This document shows, piece after piece, positions 32,921 through 41,988 of a stretch of 64,000 nucleotides of DNA (the stretch's first letter is position 1; each line of letters starts with the position of its first letter). The position numbers and the translations under genes were made by a program. The notes below the pieces were generated by a model. That model ran no database searches and had not been told where the DNA came from. It was given only the letters and a program-made list of their open reading frames with translations. This DNA is from Tranquillimonas alkanivorans (GTDB lineage: Bacteria > Pseudomonadota > Alphaproteobacteria > Rhodobacterales > Rhodobacteraceae). Location of the stretch: assembly GCF_900115595.1 (NCBI RefSeq), contig NZ_FOXA01000004.1, positions 62,001-126,000 on the forward strand. Direction: 5' to 3'.

Positions 32921-33898
32921 TTACTGCTGCGAGGCGAACAGGTCCTCGACGATCGGCTTGATCTCGTCGTTGACGTTGTTGAGCACGGCGTCCTTGGCCT
33001 GGGCGGCGAAGGCCGGCTGGTCGACCTCGACGAAGGTCATGCCGTTCTCCTCGAGATACGCGCGATCGGCGGCGATGCTCTCCTCGAACAGCTCACGCTC
33101 GTATTCCTGCGCGCGCGCCGCGGCTTCCATGACGGCCGCCTGATCCTCTTCGGAAAGCTGGTTCCAGGTCGACTCGGCGATGGTGAGGTAGATCCACGAC
33201 CGCACGTGATCGGTCATGTTCACGTAGTCCTGCACCTCGTTGAAGCTGGCCGAGCGGATCAGGGCGAGCGGGTTCTCCTGCGCGTCGATGGTGCCGTTCT
33301 GCAAGGAGGTGAAGACCTCGGAGAAGGCCATCGGCGTCGGCTGCGCGCCGAGCGCGGACCAGACGTCGACGAACAGCGGCACGTTGGGCACGCGCATCTT
33401 CAGGCCGTCCAGATCGTCGGGGCTCTCGATCGGGCGGTTCGACGTGAGCTCGCGCGGGCCGCGGGCGAAATAGGCGATCGGGCGGATCTGCGCGTTGTCG
33501 ATGATCTGCTGCTCGATCTGGTCGCCGATCTCGCCGCTGGCGACCTCGTCCATGTGCTCGATCGAGCTGTACGCGTAGGGCACGGCCAGAAGGGCGGCCA
33601 TCGGGGCCCAGTTCTGCAGCGACTCGCCGGTGATCGTCATGTCGACGGTGCCGAGCTGCATGCCGTTGATCAGGTCGATCTCCTTGCCCAGCGACTCGTT
33701 GGGGAAGACCTCGACGGCGATGCGGCCGTCGGTCAGCTCTGCCAGCTCCTCGCCGAAGCGGACCGACGCCTTGTGCCAGGGGTTGTCCTCGTTCGCGAGG
33801 TGGCCCAGCTGCAGCGTCATCTCCTGCGCCGAGAGCGGCGCGGACAGCAGCGTCGCCGCGGTCAGCGCGACGGCCGGCAGGGTCCAGTTGATGCTCAT
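32921..33898 (-). CDS. TRAP transporter substrate-binding protein (DctP type)
   Basis: A 325-residue periplasmic binding protein with a 25-residue signal peptide ending LSAQ. The carboxylate-binding region of DctP proteins is visible: GLKMRVPNVPLF, which has the Arg that pairs with the ligand carboxylate, and NGTIDAQENPL. A hexonate ligand (gulonate, mannonate or similar) is inferred from the surrounding enzymes. Its ATG overlaps the stop of the GntR gene by four bases, so regulator and transporter are one transcript. Confidence 0.93.
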   Translation of the reverse strand: MSINWTLPAVALTAATLLSAPLSAQEMTLQLGHLANEDNPWHKASVRFGEELAELTDGRIAVEVFPNESLGKEIDLINGMQLGTVDMTITGESLQNWAPMAALLAVPYAYSSIEHMDEVASGEIGDQIEQQIIDNAQIRPIAYFARGPRELTSNRPIESPDDLDGLKMRVPNVPLFVDVWSALGAQPTPMAFSEVFTSLQNGTIDAQENPLALIRSASFNEVQDYVNMTDHVRSWIYLTIAESTWNQLSEEDQAAVMEAAARAQEYERELFEESIAADRAYLEENGMTFVEVDQPAFAAQAKDAVLNNVNDEIKPIVEDLFASQQ

Positions 33899-34641
33899 TC
33901 TTTCACTCCTCCTTGGATGGGTGCGTTGACCGGCCGGGGCATTCCCCCGTCCGGCAGGTCGAAGAAATCGGGGTTGGCGGCGACGATCGAGGGCAGGTCG
34001 ATCAGGACTTCGCGCAGGTGCTGGCGGATCGCCGCGTTGACGCCGGTCGTGTCACCCGAAGCGATGCTGTCGACGATGGCGGTGTGCTGCTCGACCAGCT
34101 TCTCCACCGGGAAGTGGCCCAGTGACAAGAAGCGCACGCGATCCATCTGCGACTTCAGCCCCTCGATCAGCTTCCAGGCTCCGGACTTCCCGGCGGCCTC
34201 GGCCAGGGTGCGGTGAAAACGGTCGTCCAGCTGGATGAAGTCGAGCGGCGCGGTGCGGGCGACGTCACGCTGTTCGGCAAGTTGGGCGCGCAGATCCTTC
34301 ACCAGGGCGTCGTCGGCGGCGCTGGCGAGTATGAGCGCGATGTCGGCCTCGATCGCTTCGCGCAGGAAGCGGGCGTCGAGCACGGCGCTGTAGGCGATCT
34401 TCGAGATGATCGTGCCGCGCTGCGGGCGGACCGAAAGCAGACCCTGCTCGGCCAGCTTGATGAACGCCTCGCGCACCGGCTGGCGGCTGACGTCGCAGGC
34501 GCGGGCGATCTCGGATTCCGAGATGCGGTTTCCCGGCTTCAGGTCGTTGTGGATGATCCGGTCGCGCAGGAACAGGTAGATTTGGGGAGTGATCGGAGCT
34601 GCGGGGTCCAGTGCCCAGGCTGTCGCTTCTTCGATCTTCAT
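33895..34641 (-). CDS. GntR-family (FCD domain) transcriptional regulator
   Basis: A 248-residue regulator with an N-terminal winged helix (ISESEIARACDVSRQPVREA, about residues 40-60) and a C-terminal FadR-type FCD ligand-binding domain with metal-site candidates in DDRFHRTL and EQHTAIVDSI. UxuR/ExuR-type FCD regulators sense uronates or hexonates. It is the first gene of the TRAP operon and faces uxuA-uxuB across 102 bases, so it probably represses both. The start at 34641 has GGGAGGACG upstream. Confidence 0.93.
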   Translation of the reverse strand: MKIEEATAWALDPAAPITPQIYLFLRDRIIHNDLKPGNRISESEIARACDVSRQPVREAFIKLAEQGLLSVRPQRGTIISKIAYSAVLDARFLREAIEADIALILASAADDALVKDLRAQLAEQRDVARTAPLDFIQLDDRFHRTLAEAAGKSGAWKLIEGLKSQMDRVRFLSLGHFPVEKLVEQHTAIVDSIASGDTTGVNAAIRQHLREVLIDLPSIVAANPDFFDLPDGGMPRPVNAPIQGGVKE

Positions 34642-34670
34642 GATTCGACGTCCTCCCTGCGCAGCAGTTA

Positions 34671-34686
34671 CCATACTTCCATACTA
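34671..34686. promoter_or_regulatory. tandem CCATACT repeat, possible GntR operator
   Basis: CCATACTT and CCATACTA are directly adjacent in the 102-base gap between the GntR gene and uxuA. They could be half-sites for the regulator. No clean inverted repeat was found, so the assignment is tentative. Confidence 0.3.
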
Positions 34687-34743
34687 GTCGACAACCGCGA
34701 GAAGTGGTATGTCGTTCGCAACTCGCAGACTCGGGAGGACAAG

Positions 34744-35952
34744 ATGAGACAGACCTGGCGCTGGTTCGGGCCGCAGGACCTCGTTTCGATCGAAGACACG
34801 GCACAGGCTGGGGTCGAGGGTATCGTCTCGGCCCTGCATCACGTTCCCACGGGCGCCGTCTGGACGCCCGAGGAGATCGTAAGGCGGCAGGACGAGATCG
34901 GCCGGATGCCCGACGGCCGCCCCTCCGGAATCGCTTGGGAGGTGGTGGAAAGCCTGCCGGTCTCGGAGGACATCAAGAAGCAGCGGGGCGACTGGCGCGC
35001 GCATGTCGAGGCCTACCGCGAAAGCCTGCGCAACCTCGCCGCCGCCGGGATCGAGGTAATCTGCTACAACTTCATGCCGGTGCTCGACTGGACGCGCACG
35101 GACCTCGCCTGGAAGCTGCCGAACGGCGCGACCTGCATGCGGTTCGACCTGACGGATTTCGCGGCCTTTGACCTGCACATCCTCGAGCGCCCCGGTGCCG
35201 AGGACGATTTCGACGAGCCCCTGCGCGACGCGGCTTCGGAGCGCTTCGCCGGAATGAGCGAGGCGCGGAAGCAGGAACTGGCGAAGAACGTCGTCTTCGG
35301 CCTGCCCGGCGCGGCGGAGCACTTCACATTGGCTGACGTGCGCGAGCACCTCGCCGAGTACGCGAAGATCAGCGAAGAGCGCCTGCGCGCCAACCTGGTC
35401 GATTTCCTGGAACAGGTGGTGCCCACGGCCGAAGAGCTTGGCCTGAGGCTTTGCTGCCACCCCGACGATCCGCCGGTGCCGCTCTTGGGCCTGCCGCGCA
35501 TCATGTCGACCGAGGCGCAGTACAAGGCGGTGATGGACGCCGTGGACCGGCCCGCCAACGGCATCACGCTCTGCTCCGGTTCGTTGGGGGCGCGGCCCGA
35601 CAATGACCTGCCGGGGATGATGGAGCGGCTGGGCGACCGCGTGCATTTCCTTCACCTGCGCAACGTGAAGCGCGAGACGCCGGACATCCGCGGCTCGTTC
35701 TACGAGGCCGAGCATCTGGGCGGTGACACCGACATGGTTGCGCTGGTCGAGGCGGCCCTGCGCGAGGAGGCGCGGCGCAAGGCGGCCGGCCGCGCCGACA
35801 CCAATATCCCGTTCCGCCCCGACCACGGGCAGGACATCCTGGACGACCTGAAGCGGCAGGCGCAGCCGGGCTATCCGGCTGTCGGCCGGCTGAAGGGCCT
35901 TGCCGAACTGCGCGGCATCATCGCGGCGCTCGAGCCAAGGGTGTCGGCATGA
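34744..35952 (+). CDS. uxuA: mannonate dehydratase
   Basis: A 402-residue xylose-isomerase-fold enzyme converting D-mannonate to 2-keto-3-deoxy-D-gluconate. Family blocks are WRWFGPQD at the start, VICYNFMPVLDWTRTDL, LCCHPDDPP (metal ligands), LCSGSLGARPDNDLP, HFLHLRNVK and RPDHGQ near the C-terminus. The open frame extends far upstream, but the ATG at 34744 has GGGAGGA before it and matches the family N-terminus. It overlaps uxuB by four bases. Confidence 0.97.
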   Translation: MRQTWRWFGPQDLVSIEDTAQAGVEGIVSALHHVPTGAVWTPEEIVRRQDEIGRMPDGRPSGIAWEVVESLPVSEDIKKQRGDWRAHVEAYRESLRNLAAAGIEVICYNFMPVLDWTRTDLAWKLPNGATCMRFDLTDFAAFDLHILERPGAEDDFDEPLRDAASERFAGMSEARKQELAKNVVFGLPGAAEHFTLADVREHLAEYAKISEERLRANLVDFLEQVVPTAEELGLRLCCHPDDPPVPLLGLPRIMSTEAQYKAVMDAVDRPANGITLCSGSLGARPDNDLPGMMERLGDRVHFLHLRNVKRETPDIRGSFYEAEHLGGDTDMVALVEAALREEARRKAAGRADTNIPFRPDHGQDILDDLKRQAQPGYPAVGRLKGLAELRGIIAALEPRVSA

Positions 35953-37421
35953 GCCCGCGCCTGACGGACCTCCGCGGTCTGCCGGAAGACGTGCAGGTTC
36001 CCGGCTATGACCGGACGACGCATGGCACGGGAATTGTCCACCTGGGCCTCGGGGCGTTCCACAAGGCGCACCAGGCCGTCTACACCGACGATGCGCTCGG
36101 CGCGGAGGGCGGCGACTGGCGTATCATCGGGGTGAGCCTGAGGAGCACCGGTCCCTCCGAGGAACTGATGCCGCAGGGCGGCCTCTACACCGTGATCGAG
36201 CGAAGCGTGGACGGCACCCACGCCCGTGTTGTCGGCGCCCTTGATAGTGCATTCGCGCTTCGGCAGGAGCCGGATGCCGTCGAGGCGGCGCTGCGCGACC
36301 CGGCGACCAAGATCGTTTCTCTCACGGTGACCGAGAAGGGCTACGGCATCGACCGCGCGACGGGAGGCGTCGATCGCAGGCATCCGGCCATCGCCGCCGA
36401 CCTTGCCGATCCCCAAAATCCCCAGGGCGTGGCGGGGCTGCTGGTCCGGGCGCTGGGGCAGCGGAGGACAGACGGCACGCTGCCCTTCACCGTCCTCTGC
36501 TGCGACAACCTGCCGGAAAACGGACGGATGCTGTGCGGCCTGCTGATGGACTTCGCCCGGCAGGTCGCGCCGGAGCTCTCCGAGCACATCGCGCAGGAGG
36601 TCGCCTTTCCCTGCACCATGGTCGATCGCATCACGCCGGCGCGCGGGCCCGCGACGCTGGACCTCGCCGAGCGGCTGATCGGCCGCCGCGACGAAGCGGC
36701 GATCGAGGCCGAGGCTTTCCGGCAGTGGATCATCGAGGACGACTTCCCCGCCGGACGCCCGGCCTGGGACGCCGGAGGCGCGATCTTCGTGGAGGACGTG
36801 CGGCCGTACGAAGAGATGAAGCTGCGCATGCTGAACGGCGCGCACTCGATGCTGGCCTATACTGGGTTCCTGCTTGGCCACACATTCGTGCGCGACGTGA
36901 TGAACGATCCCGATCTCGTGCCGCTGATCAAGAGACACATCGCTGCCGCCGCAGGCACGCTCCCGCCCATGCCCGGCGTCGATCTCGACAGCTACGCGCG
37001 GGACCTGTCGGCCCGCTTCGCCAACCCGCACCTCGAGCACGCGACGTACCAGATTGCCATGGACGGGAGCGAGAAGCTCCCCCAACGCGTCTGGGCGCCA
37101 GCCTGTGACGCCCGGCAAAAGGGCCTGCCGCTCGACGCCTTCGCTTTCGCGACGGCCGCGTGGATTCGGTATGCGTTCGGCCGCACCGAGGCGGGCGAGG
37201 CCTACGACCTTCGCGACCCGCGCGAGGCGGCGCTGCGATCCGCGCTAGACGGCACGGACACGGCGGAAAGCGCGCTCGCGCGACTCGCGGACCTGGAGCA
37301 TCTCATGCCGGAAGAACTGGGAGCCGATGCCCAATGGCTGCGCGCCGTGGCGGTGCGGCTCGAAACGATGATGTCCCGCGGCATGCGGTCTGCGGTGAAG
37401 CGGGAACTTCAGGCCTCGTGA
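35949..37421 (+). CDS. uxuB: D-mannonate oxidoreductase / fructuronate reductase
   Basis: A 490-residue polyol-specific long-chain dehydrogenase of the mannitol dehydrogenase family, interconverting D-fructuronate and D-mannonate with NAD. The N-terminal nucleotide motif is HLGLGAFHKAHQA; the catalytic region includes CDNLPENG, MVDRITPA, EDDFPAGRP and KLRMLNGAHS with the conserved Lys, Asn and His. It directly follows uxuA. The uxuA pairing favours fructuronate over mannitol or tagaturonate as substrate. Confidence 0.93.
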   Translation: MSPRLTDLRGLPEDVQVPGYDRTTHGTGIVHLGLGAFHKAHQAVYTDDALGAEGGDWRIIGVSLRSTGPSEELMPQGGLYTVIERSVDGTHARVVGALDSAFALRQEPDAVEAALRDPATKIVSLTVTEKGYGIDRATGGVDRRHPAIAADLADPQNPQGVAGLLVRALGQRRTDGTLPFTVLCCDNLPENGRMLCGLLMDFARQVAPELSEHIAQEVAFPCTMVDRITPARGPATLDLAERLIGRRDEAAIEAEAFRQWIIEDDFPAGRPAWDAGGAIFVEDVRPYEEMKLRMLNGAHSMLAYTGFLLGHTFVRDVMNDPDLVPLIKRHIAAAAGTLPPMPGVDLDSYARDLSARFANPHLEHATYQIAMDGSEKLPQRVWAPACDARQKGLPLDAFAFATAAWIRYAFGRTEAGEAYDLRDPREAALRSALDGTDTAESALARLADLEHLMPEELGADAQWLRAVAVRLETMMSRGMRSAVKRELQAS

Positions 37422-37593
37422 CGCTCGGCCGTCCCGTTTTCGTAAGCCCATGATCATGTCTGCGCCACGGAGGGCTCGCCGCCAACCAGTCGCACAATAG
37501 GCCAGTCTTGGACACGAGGCGGCGCGGTTCTCCGAAGGGTCGGGGCCGGAGTCCTCAGGGCTGGATTGCCGCAACCGTTCCCTCGGCCGAATA

Positions 37594-37626
37594 GCAAAAT
37601 AAAGAGGGCCGGCAAGCGCCGGCCCT
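37594..37626 (-). terminator. intrinsic terminator of ssb
   Basis: On the minus strand a 9-bp stem (AGGGCCGGC/GCCGGCCCT, four-base loop, 37605-37626) is followed by CTCTTTATTTTGC. It lies about 55 bases after the ssb stop. The rest of the 258-base gap between uxuB and ssb holds nothing I recognise. Confidence 0.85.
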
Positions 37627-37679
37627 TCGATGCTGTCACGCATTCCGCAGAAACGGTGCGCGGACATGCTCGACGGACT

Positions 37680-38189
37680 TTAGAACGGAATTTCGTCGTC
37701 CATATCGCCGCCACCGCCGTAGCCGCCGCCGCCGCCGCCCTGCGGGCCGCCACCACCGCCGCCATAGCCGCCACCACCGCCGCCGTAGCCGCCGCGGTCG
37801 TCGGAGTAGCCGCCGCCACCGCCGCCCGCAGGTCCGTCACGGCCGTCGAGCATGGTGAGTTCACCCTTGTACGGGCGCAGCACGACCTCGGTCGAATAGC
37901 GGTCCTGCCCCGACTGGTCCTGCCACTTCCGCGTCTCGAGCTGCCCCTCGATATAGACCTTCGAGCCCTTCCGCAGGTACTGCTCGGCGATCCGCGCGAG
38001 CGGCTCCGAGAAGATGGCGACCGAATGCCATTCCGTCTTTTCGCGCCGCTCGCCGGTGTTGCGGTCCTTCCAATTCTCGGACGTGGCGATGCGCAGGTTG
38101 CACACCTTGCCGCCGTTCTGGAACGTCCGCACCTCCGGATCGCGGCCCAGGTTGCCGATCAGGATGACCTTGTTGACCGAGCCTGCCAT
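37680..38189 (-). CDS. ssb: single-stranded DNA-binding protein
   Basis: A 169-residue SSB that coats single-stranded DNA in replication and repair. The OB fold occupies residues 1-110 ([26 protein letters not shown]). A long Gly-rich linker with repeated YGGGG units (about 120-160) leads to the acidic tip DDEIPF, which recruits partner proteins. The Gly runs give a low-complexity stretch in the DNA at 37700-37830. No LexA box was seen upstream. Confidence 0.97.
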   Translation of the reverse strand: MAGSVNKVILIGNLGRDPEVRTFQNGGKVCNLRIATSENWKDRNTGERREKTEWHSVAIFSEPLARIAEQYLRKGSKVYIEGQLETRKWQDQSGQDRYSTEVVLRPYKGELTMLDGRDGPAGGGGGGYSDDRGGYGGGGGGYGGGGGGPQGGGGGGYGGGGDMDDEIPF

Positions 38190-38331
38190 GGCGCGTTCCT
38201 CCTACGATTCTCGTGCATTCCGGCGCGTTATACCTAGCGTGCCCGTGGTTAACGAGAGCTTCCGCCGCAGGAGGTGGAAAAACGGCGCGACTCGGGTATT
38301 GTCGCCACCGAACGAACGAGGGACGAAGAAC

Positions 38332-38913
38332 ATGCGCATCGCGATGCTGGGCCTCGCGCTGGCCTGTGCCTTCGGCGGTCATGCCGTGGCCCAGGACGTC
38401 AGCGTTTCGACGAAGAACCGGATGCAGTTGTTCAACAGCCAGACCAAGCTGCTCGACGGGCGGCTGTCGGGGCAGTACGCGGGCTCGTCCCGGCTCAGGC
38501 CGAAGCCGGTCACCGTGCCGGTGCGGACGCCGCGCTTCACCGGCCAGTACCGGGGCGAATACCTTCCGGTGGCGCGCGCCGCGGCGCGCAAGTACGACGT
38601 TCCCGAGGACCTGTTCCTGCGCCTCGTCCAGCAGGAATCTGGGTGGAACCCCGGTGCCGTGTCGCACAAGGGGGCCGTCGGGCTGGCGCAACTGATGCCC
38701 GGAACCGCCCGCCTGTTGCGAGTGGACCCACACGATCCGCACCAGAACCTTGATGGCGGGGCGCGTTACCTGCGGGCGCAGTTCGACAAGTTCCGCGACT
38801 GGCGGCTGGCGCTCGCCGCCTACAACGCCGGGCCCGGCGCGGTCGAGAAATACGGCGACGTGCCGCCCTATGCCGAGACGCGGGACTACGTCGTGAAAAT
38901 CCTCGGGCGCTGA
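38332..38913 (+). CDS. lytic transglycosylase (SLT domain)
   Basis: A 193-residue exported peptidoglycan-cleaving enzyme. A signal peptide covers residues 1-21 (ending AVAQ), and the SLT domain spans about 75-190. The catalytic Glu is in [13 protein letters not shown], followed by [13 protein letters not shown] and [10 protein letters not shown], the standard family blocks. The ATG at 38332 is chosen because it begins a good signal peptide; the longer frame runs through ssb antisense. It ends one base before the converging DUF1206 gene's stop. Confidence 0.93.
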   Translation: MRIAMLGLALACAFGGHAVAQDVSVSTKNRMQLFNSQTKLLDGRLSGQYAGSSRLRPKPVTVPVRTPRFTGQYRGEYLPVARAAARKYDVPEDLFLRLVQQESGWNPGAVSHKGAVGLAQLMPGTARLLRVDPHDPHQNLDGGARYLRAQFDKFRDWRLALAAYNAGPGAVEKYGDVPPYAETRDYVVKILGR

Positions 38914-38914
38914 C

Positions 38915-39769
38915 TCAGTTCGCCGCCGCTTCGGCCTTGGCCTTCATGCGGTGGGCCAGCGTCTCGATATCGTCCCCCGCAGCCTTGGGTACGATGCGGT
39001 AGGCGGCGTTGACGGCGCAGAACAGGGCGAAGCCCAGAAGTCCGACGCAGACGATGGCAACGAGGATGCGGCCATAGGGCTGCCCGTTCAGCCAGGAAAA
39101 GGCCTCGGCCACGCCGCCGGCCTCGTTCGGGTTGGCGGTGAAGGCGGCATAGACGAAGAGCGCGCCGATGATGCCCACGACCACGCCCTGCGCCGCCACG
39201 CCGGCCTTGAGCGCGCCGTTCCAGTTCATGGTGAAGCGGTTGGCGCGCAGGTGCTCGCGGTACTTTTCTTTCCACGCCTTGTGCAGGTAGTAGACCGCCG
39301 CGCCAATCGTCAGCAGCCCGGCCAGCCCCACGATCCAGCGCCCGCCGGGCCAGGACATTACGGCGTCCACGCCCTGCGTGATGCTCGACCCGCCGCCGCT
39401 GCCGGCGCCCGAGGTGAAAAGCAGCGTGAATGCCAGCACGCCGATCGCCCCGTGGATCACACCGGTCGTGACCATCCCCAGCCGAGCGACGATGCCTTCA
39501 CCATCGCTGCCATAGGCTTCTAGGTCCCAGATCGCGTCGATGATCCGCCAGACGGCATAGCACAGCATGCCAGCGAAGATCAGGAACAGCACGATGCCGC
39601 CGCCGGTCGTCGTTTCGAGCTTTTCCAGCGAGGACGAGGTCCCCGAGGCGCTGCCGCCCTGCCAGATGGCCCAGAGTGAGAACCCGGCCACCACGAGGTA
39701 CACCAGCGCCCGGCCGGCATAACCCGCCCGCATCACGGGAATCGCCCAGGAAAAATCGCTTTGCGCCAT
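38915..39769 (-). CDS. DUF1206 domain membrane protein
   Basis: A 284-residue membrane protein with about six helices arranged as three internal repeats of two, each starting with a GYAGRALVY-like or GVIHGAIGV-like element (near residues 17, 104 and 191). This is the DUF1206 pattern; the function is unknown. An exact EcfG-type promoter (39800-39824) gives a short leader carrying GGAAGAAGGACGAAGG just before the ATG, so general-stress control is likely. Confidence 0.88.
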   Translation of the reverse strand: MAQSDFSWAIPVMRAGYAGRALVYLVVAGFSLWAIWQGGSASGTSSSLEKLETTTGGGIVLFLIFAGMLCYAVWRIIDAIWDLEAYGSDGEGIVARLGMVTTGVIHGAIGVLAFTLLFTSGAGSGGGSSITQGVDAVMSWPGGRWIVGLAGLLTIGAAVYYLHKAWKEKYREHLRANRFTMNWNGALKAGVAAQGVVVGIIGALFVYAAFTANPNEAGGVAEAFSWLNGQPYGRILVAIVCVGLLGFALFCAVNAAYRIVPKAAGDDIETLAHRMKAKAEAAAN

Positions 39770-39799
39770 GGCCTTCGTCCTTCTTCCGTTGCGTGGGCT

Positions 39800-39824
39800 A
39801 ACGGACTGGGAAGAAGAACGTTCC
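39800..39824 (-). promoter_or_regulatory. EcfG-type (general stress) promoter
   Basis: On the minus strand GGAAC (39824-39820) and CGTT (39803-39800) are 16 bases apart, an exact match to the EcfG consensus. The expected start near 39793 leaves a 24-base leader with a good ribosome-binding site before DUF1206. Both spacing and leader length are ideal. Confidence 0.65.
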
Positions 39825-39830
39825 GACGCG

Positions 39831-41915
39831 CTACTCCGCCGCCGTCCGGATCACGGGCTCCATCGCGGCCAGTTCCGCGTCGTCAAGCCAGCACAGTGAC
39901 CGATGCCCATCGCTCAGGTCGCGATAGGGCGGAAGCTCGGTCTCGCACCTGTTGCCGGGCACCTTGTGCTTCCACCGGCACCGCGTCTGGAAAGGGCAGC
40001 CCGGCGGCGGATCCATGGCCGAGGGCACGTCGCCTTCAAGCACGACGGACTTCTTCTGGACCCGCGTGTCCGCCACCGGCACGGCTGAAAGCAACGCCTC
40101 GGTATAAGGATGATAGGGCGGGGCGAAGATCTGTTCGGTCGTGCCGGTTTCGACGATGTGGCCCAGGTACATGACCGCCACCCGGTCGGCGAGGTAACGC
40201 ACGATCGACAGGTCGTGGCTGATGAACAAGAGCGTCGTATTCTCCGTGCGCTGGAGCTCCATCAGCAGGTCCGTCACCGCCGCCTGCACGCTGACGTCCA
40301 GCGCCGAGACGGGTTCGTCCGCCACCACGATCCGCGCCCCGCCGGCGAAGGCGCGGGCGATGCCTACCCGTTGCTTCTGTCCGCCCGAAAGCTGCCGCGG
40401 CATGCGGTCCGCGAATTCCCGCGGCAGCTTCACGAGGTCCAGAAGCTCCAGCATACGCGCGCGGCGGCCGGCCTCGGTCTCGCCCACGCCGAAGATTTCG
40501 AGTGCGCGGACGATCTGGCGGCCCACGGTCATCGAAGGGTTCAGCGTGTCGAAAGGGTTCTGAAACACCATCTGCACGTCCGACACCGTCTTCGTGTCGC
40601 GCCGCCCGATAGGCACGTCGCCGATCGAGCGGTTGTCCAGCGTGATCTCTCCGTCCGTCGCCGTCTCGAGCCCCAGAAGCACCTTGGCGAAGGTGGACTT
40701 GCCGCAGCCCGACTCGCCCACGATGGCCAGCGTCTCGCTTTCGCGCGCCTCGAAGCTGATCGATTCGTTGGCCTTGATCACCTTGCTCTCGCCGCCGCCG
40801 AACAGGCTGTTGGCCGCCACCTCGTAGTATTTCTTCAGATCGTCCATCCGTAGCACCACGTCGCCCGGCTCGGTCGCAGCGTGGCGCGCACCGGCCTCGG
40901 GCGGCGCGTCCCAGTCGATCTCGTCCACGCGGACGCAGCGCGACTCGTGCCGGTCGTCCCCGGCGACCGGAACCATCGGGATCTCTTGCCCGTCGCAGCG
41001 GCCGTCGACGAAGTAGTCGCAGCGGGGGCCAAAGTTGCAGCCGGGCGGGCGTTCGTGGGGCAGGGGGAAATTCCCCGGAACCGCCACCAGCGGGCGCGCG
41101 TTCTTGTCCGCGCCGGGCAGGGGGATCGAGCGGAACAGCGCCTGCGTATACGGGTGCCGCATCCGGTCGAACACGTCCCAGATCGATCCCGTCTCGACCG
41201 CCTCGCCGGAATACATCACGCAGATGCGGTCGCAGGTCTCGAGGATCAGGCCCAGATTGTGGCTGATGAACAGCATCGACGTGCCGTACTTCTTGCCCAG
41301 GTCCTTCACCAGCTCGACCACCGCCGCCTCGACCGTGACATCGAGCGCGGTGGTTGGTTCGTCCAGGATCAGCAGCGACGGGTGCGCCATCAGCGCCATG
41401 GCGATCACGATGCGCTGCTGCTGCCCGCCCGACAGCTGGTGGGGATAGGATCTAAGGATGCGCTCGGGGTCGGGCAGCTTCACGTCGGCCACGACTTCCA
41501 GCGCCCGCGCGCGGGCCTCCTTCTCCGACACGCCCTCGTGGATCATCGGCACTTCCATCAGCTGCCGGCCCACCCGCATCGCCGGGTTCAGCGACGCCAT
41601 CGGCTCCTGGTAGATCATCGCGATCTCGCGCCCGCGGATGCGGCGCAGTTCGTCGGCGCTCATCTCGTTGAGGTCGCGGCCCTTGAACCGGATCGAGCCG
41701 CTCACGATCCGCCCGTTCACGCCGAGGTCCTGCATCACCCCCAGCGCCACGGTTGATTTTCCGCAGCCCGACTCCCCCACGAGCCCCATCGCCTCGCCCG
41801 GCCGAACCGTGCAGGAGAAGTCCATCACCGCCGGGATTTCGCCCGCCCGCGTGAAGAACGAGATCGAGAGGTTCTCGATCTCCAGGATCGGCCCGTCATC
41901 GTCCCACGCCGTCAT
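39831..41915 (-). CDS. peptide-type ABC transporter, fused OppD-OppF double ATPase
   Basis: A 694-residue protein with two complete oligopeptide-type ATPase modules. Module 1 (about 10-330) has Walker A GESGCGKST, signature LSGGQQQR and Walker B LLILDEPTTALD, and ends with a Cys-rich tail (CNFGPRCDYF). Module 2 (about 350-690) has GESGCGKST, LSGGQKQR and IVVADEPVSALD, with the tail CPFQTRCRWKH; these Cys tails are the iron-sulfur/zinc type of OppD/F. I prefer the ATG at 41915 (MTAWDD); one at 41933 lies inside the repeat. It completes the importer encoded upstream. Confidence 0.94.
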   Translation of the reverse strand: MTAWDDDGPILEIENLSISFFTRAGEIPAVMDFSCTVRPGEAMGLVGESGCGKSTVALGVMQDLGVNGRIVSGSIRFKGRDLNEMSADELRRIRGREIAMIYQEPMASLNPAMRVGRQLMEVPMIHEGVSEKEARARALEVVADVKLPDPERILRSYPHQLSGGQQQRIVIAMALMAHPSLLILDEPTTALDVTVEAAVVELVKDLGKKYGTSMLFISHNLGLILETCDRICVMYSGEAVETGSIWDVFDRMRHPYTQALFRSIPLPGADKNARPLVAVPGNFPLPHERPPGCNFGPRCDYFVDGRCDGQEIPMVPVAGDDRHESRCVRVDEIDWDAPPEAGARHAATEPGDVVLRMDDLKKYYEVAANSLFGGGESKVIKANESISFEARESETLAIVGESGCGKSTFAKVLLGLETATDGEITLDNRSIGDVPIGRRDTKTVSDVQMVFQNPFDTLNPSMTVGRQIVRALEIFGVGETEAGRRARMLELLDLVKLPREFADRMPRQLSGGQKQRVGIARAFAGGARIVVADEPVSALDVSVQAAVTDLLMELQRTENTTLLFISHDLSIVRYLADRVAVMYLGHIVETGTTEQIFAPPYHPYTEALLSAVPVADTRVQKKSVVLEGDVPSAMDPPPGCPFQTRCRWKHKVPGNRCETELPPYRDLSDGHRSLCWLDDAELAAMEPVIRTAAE

Positions 41916-41930
41916 CGTCGCGCCTCTGTT

Positions 41931-41982
41931 CATCTTCGGTCCTCAAATATCCCGGGGGTCCGGGGGCAGCGCCCCCGGGGCT
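41931..41982 (+). repeat. dispersed intergenic repeat, copy 2
   Basis: CATCTTCGGTCCTCAAATATCC-type sequence, here CATCTTCGGTCCTCAA followed by ATATCCC, then a GC-rich inverted repeat CCGGGGGC/GCCCCCGG. It fills the gap between two minus-strand ABC genes, oriented opposite to them. Read on the minus strand its end supplies GAGGACCGAAGATG, a possible ribosome-binding site and alternative start codon for the ATPase gene. Confidence 0.7.
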
Positions 41983-41988
41983 CTCGGT

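Noticed and set aside
34213-34743. N-terminal extension of UxuA
   Set aside because: It would be antisense to the GntR gene and pass through the shared promoter region.
37700-37830. Short GGC/GCC-rich repeats resembling a satellite or CRISPR-like array
   Set aside because: They encode the Gly-rich linker of SSB and lack regular spacers.
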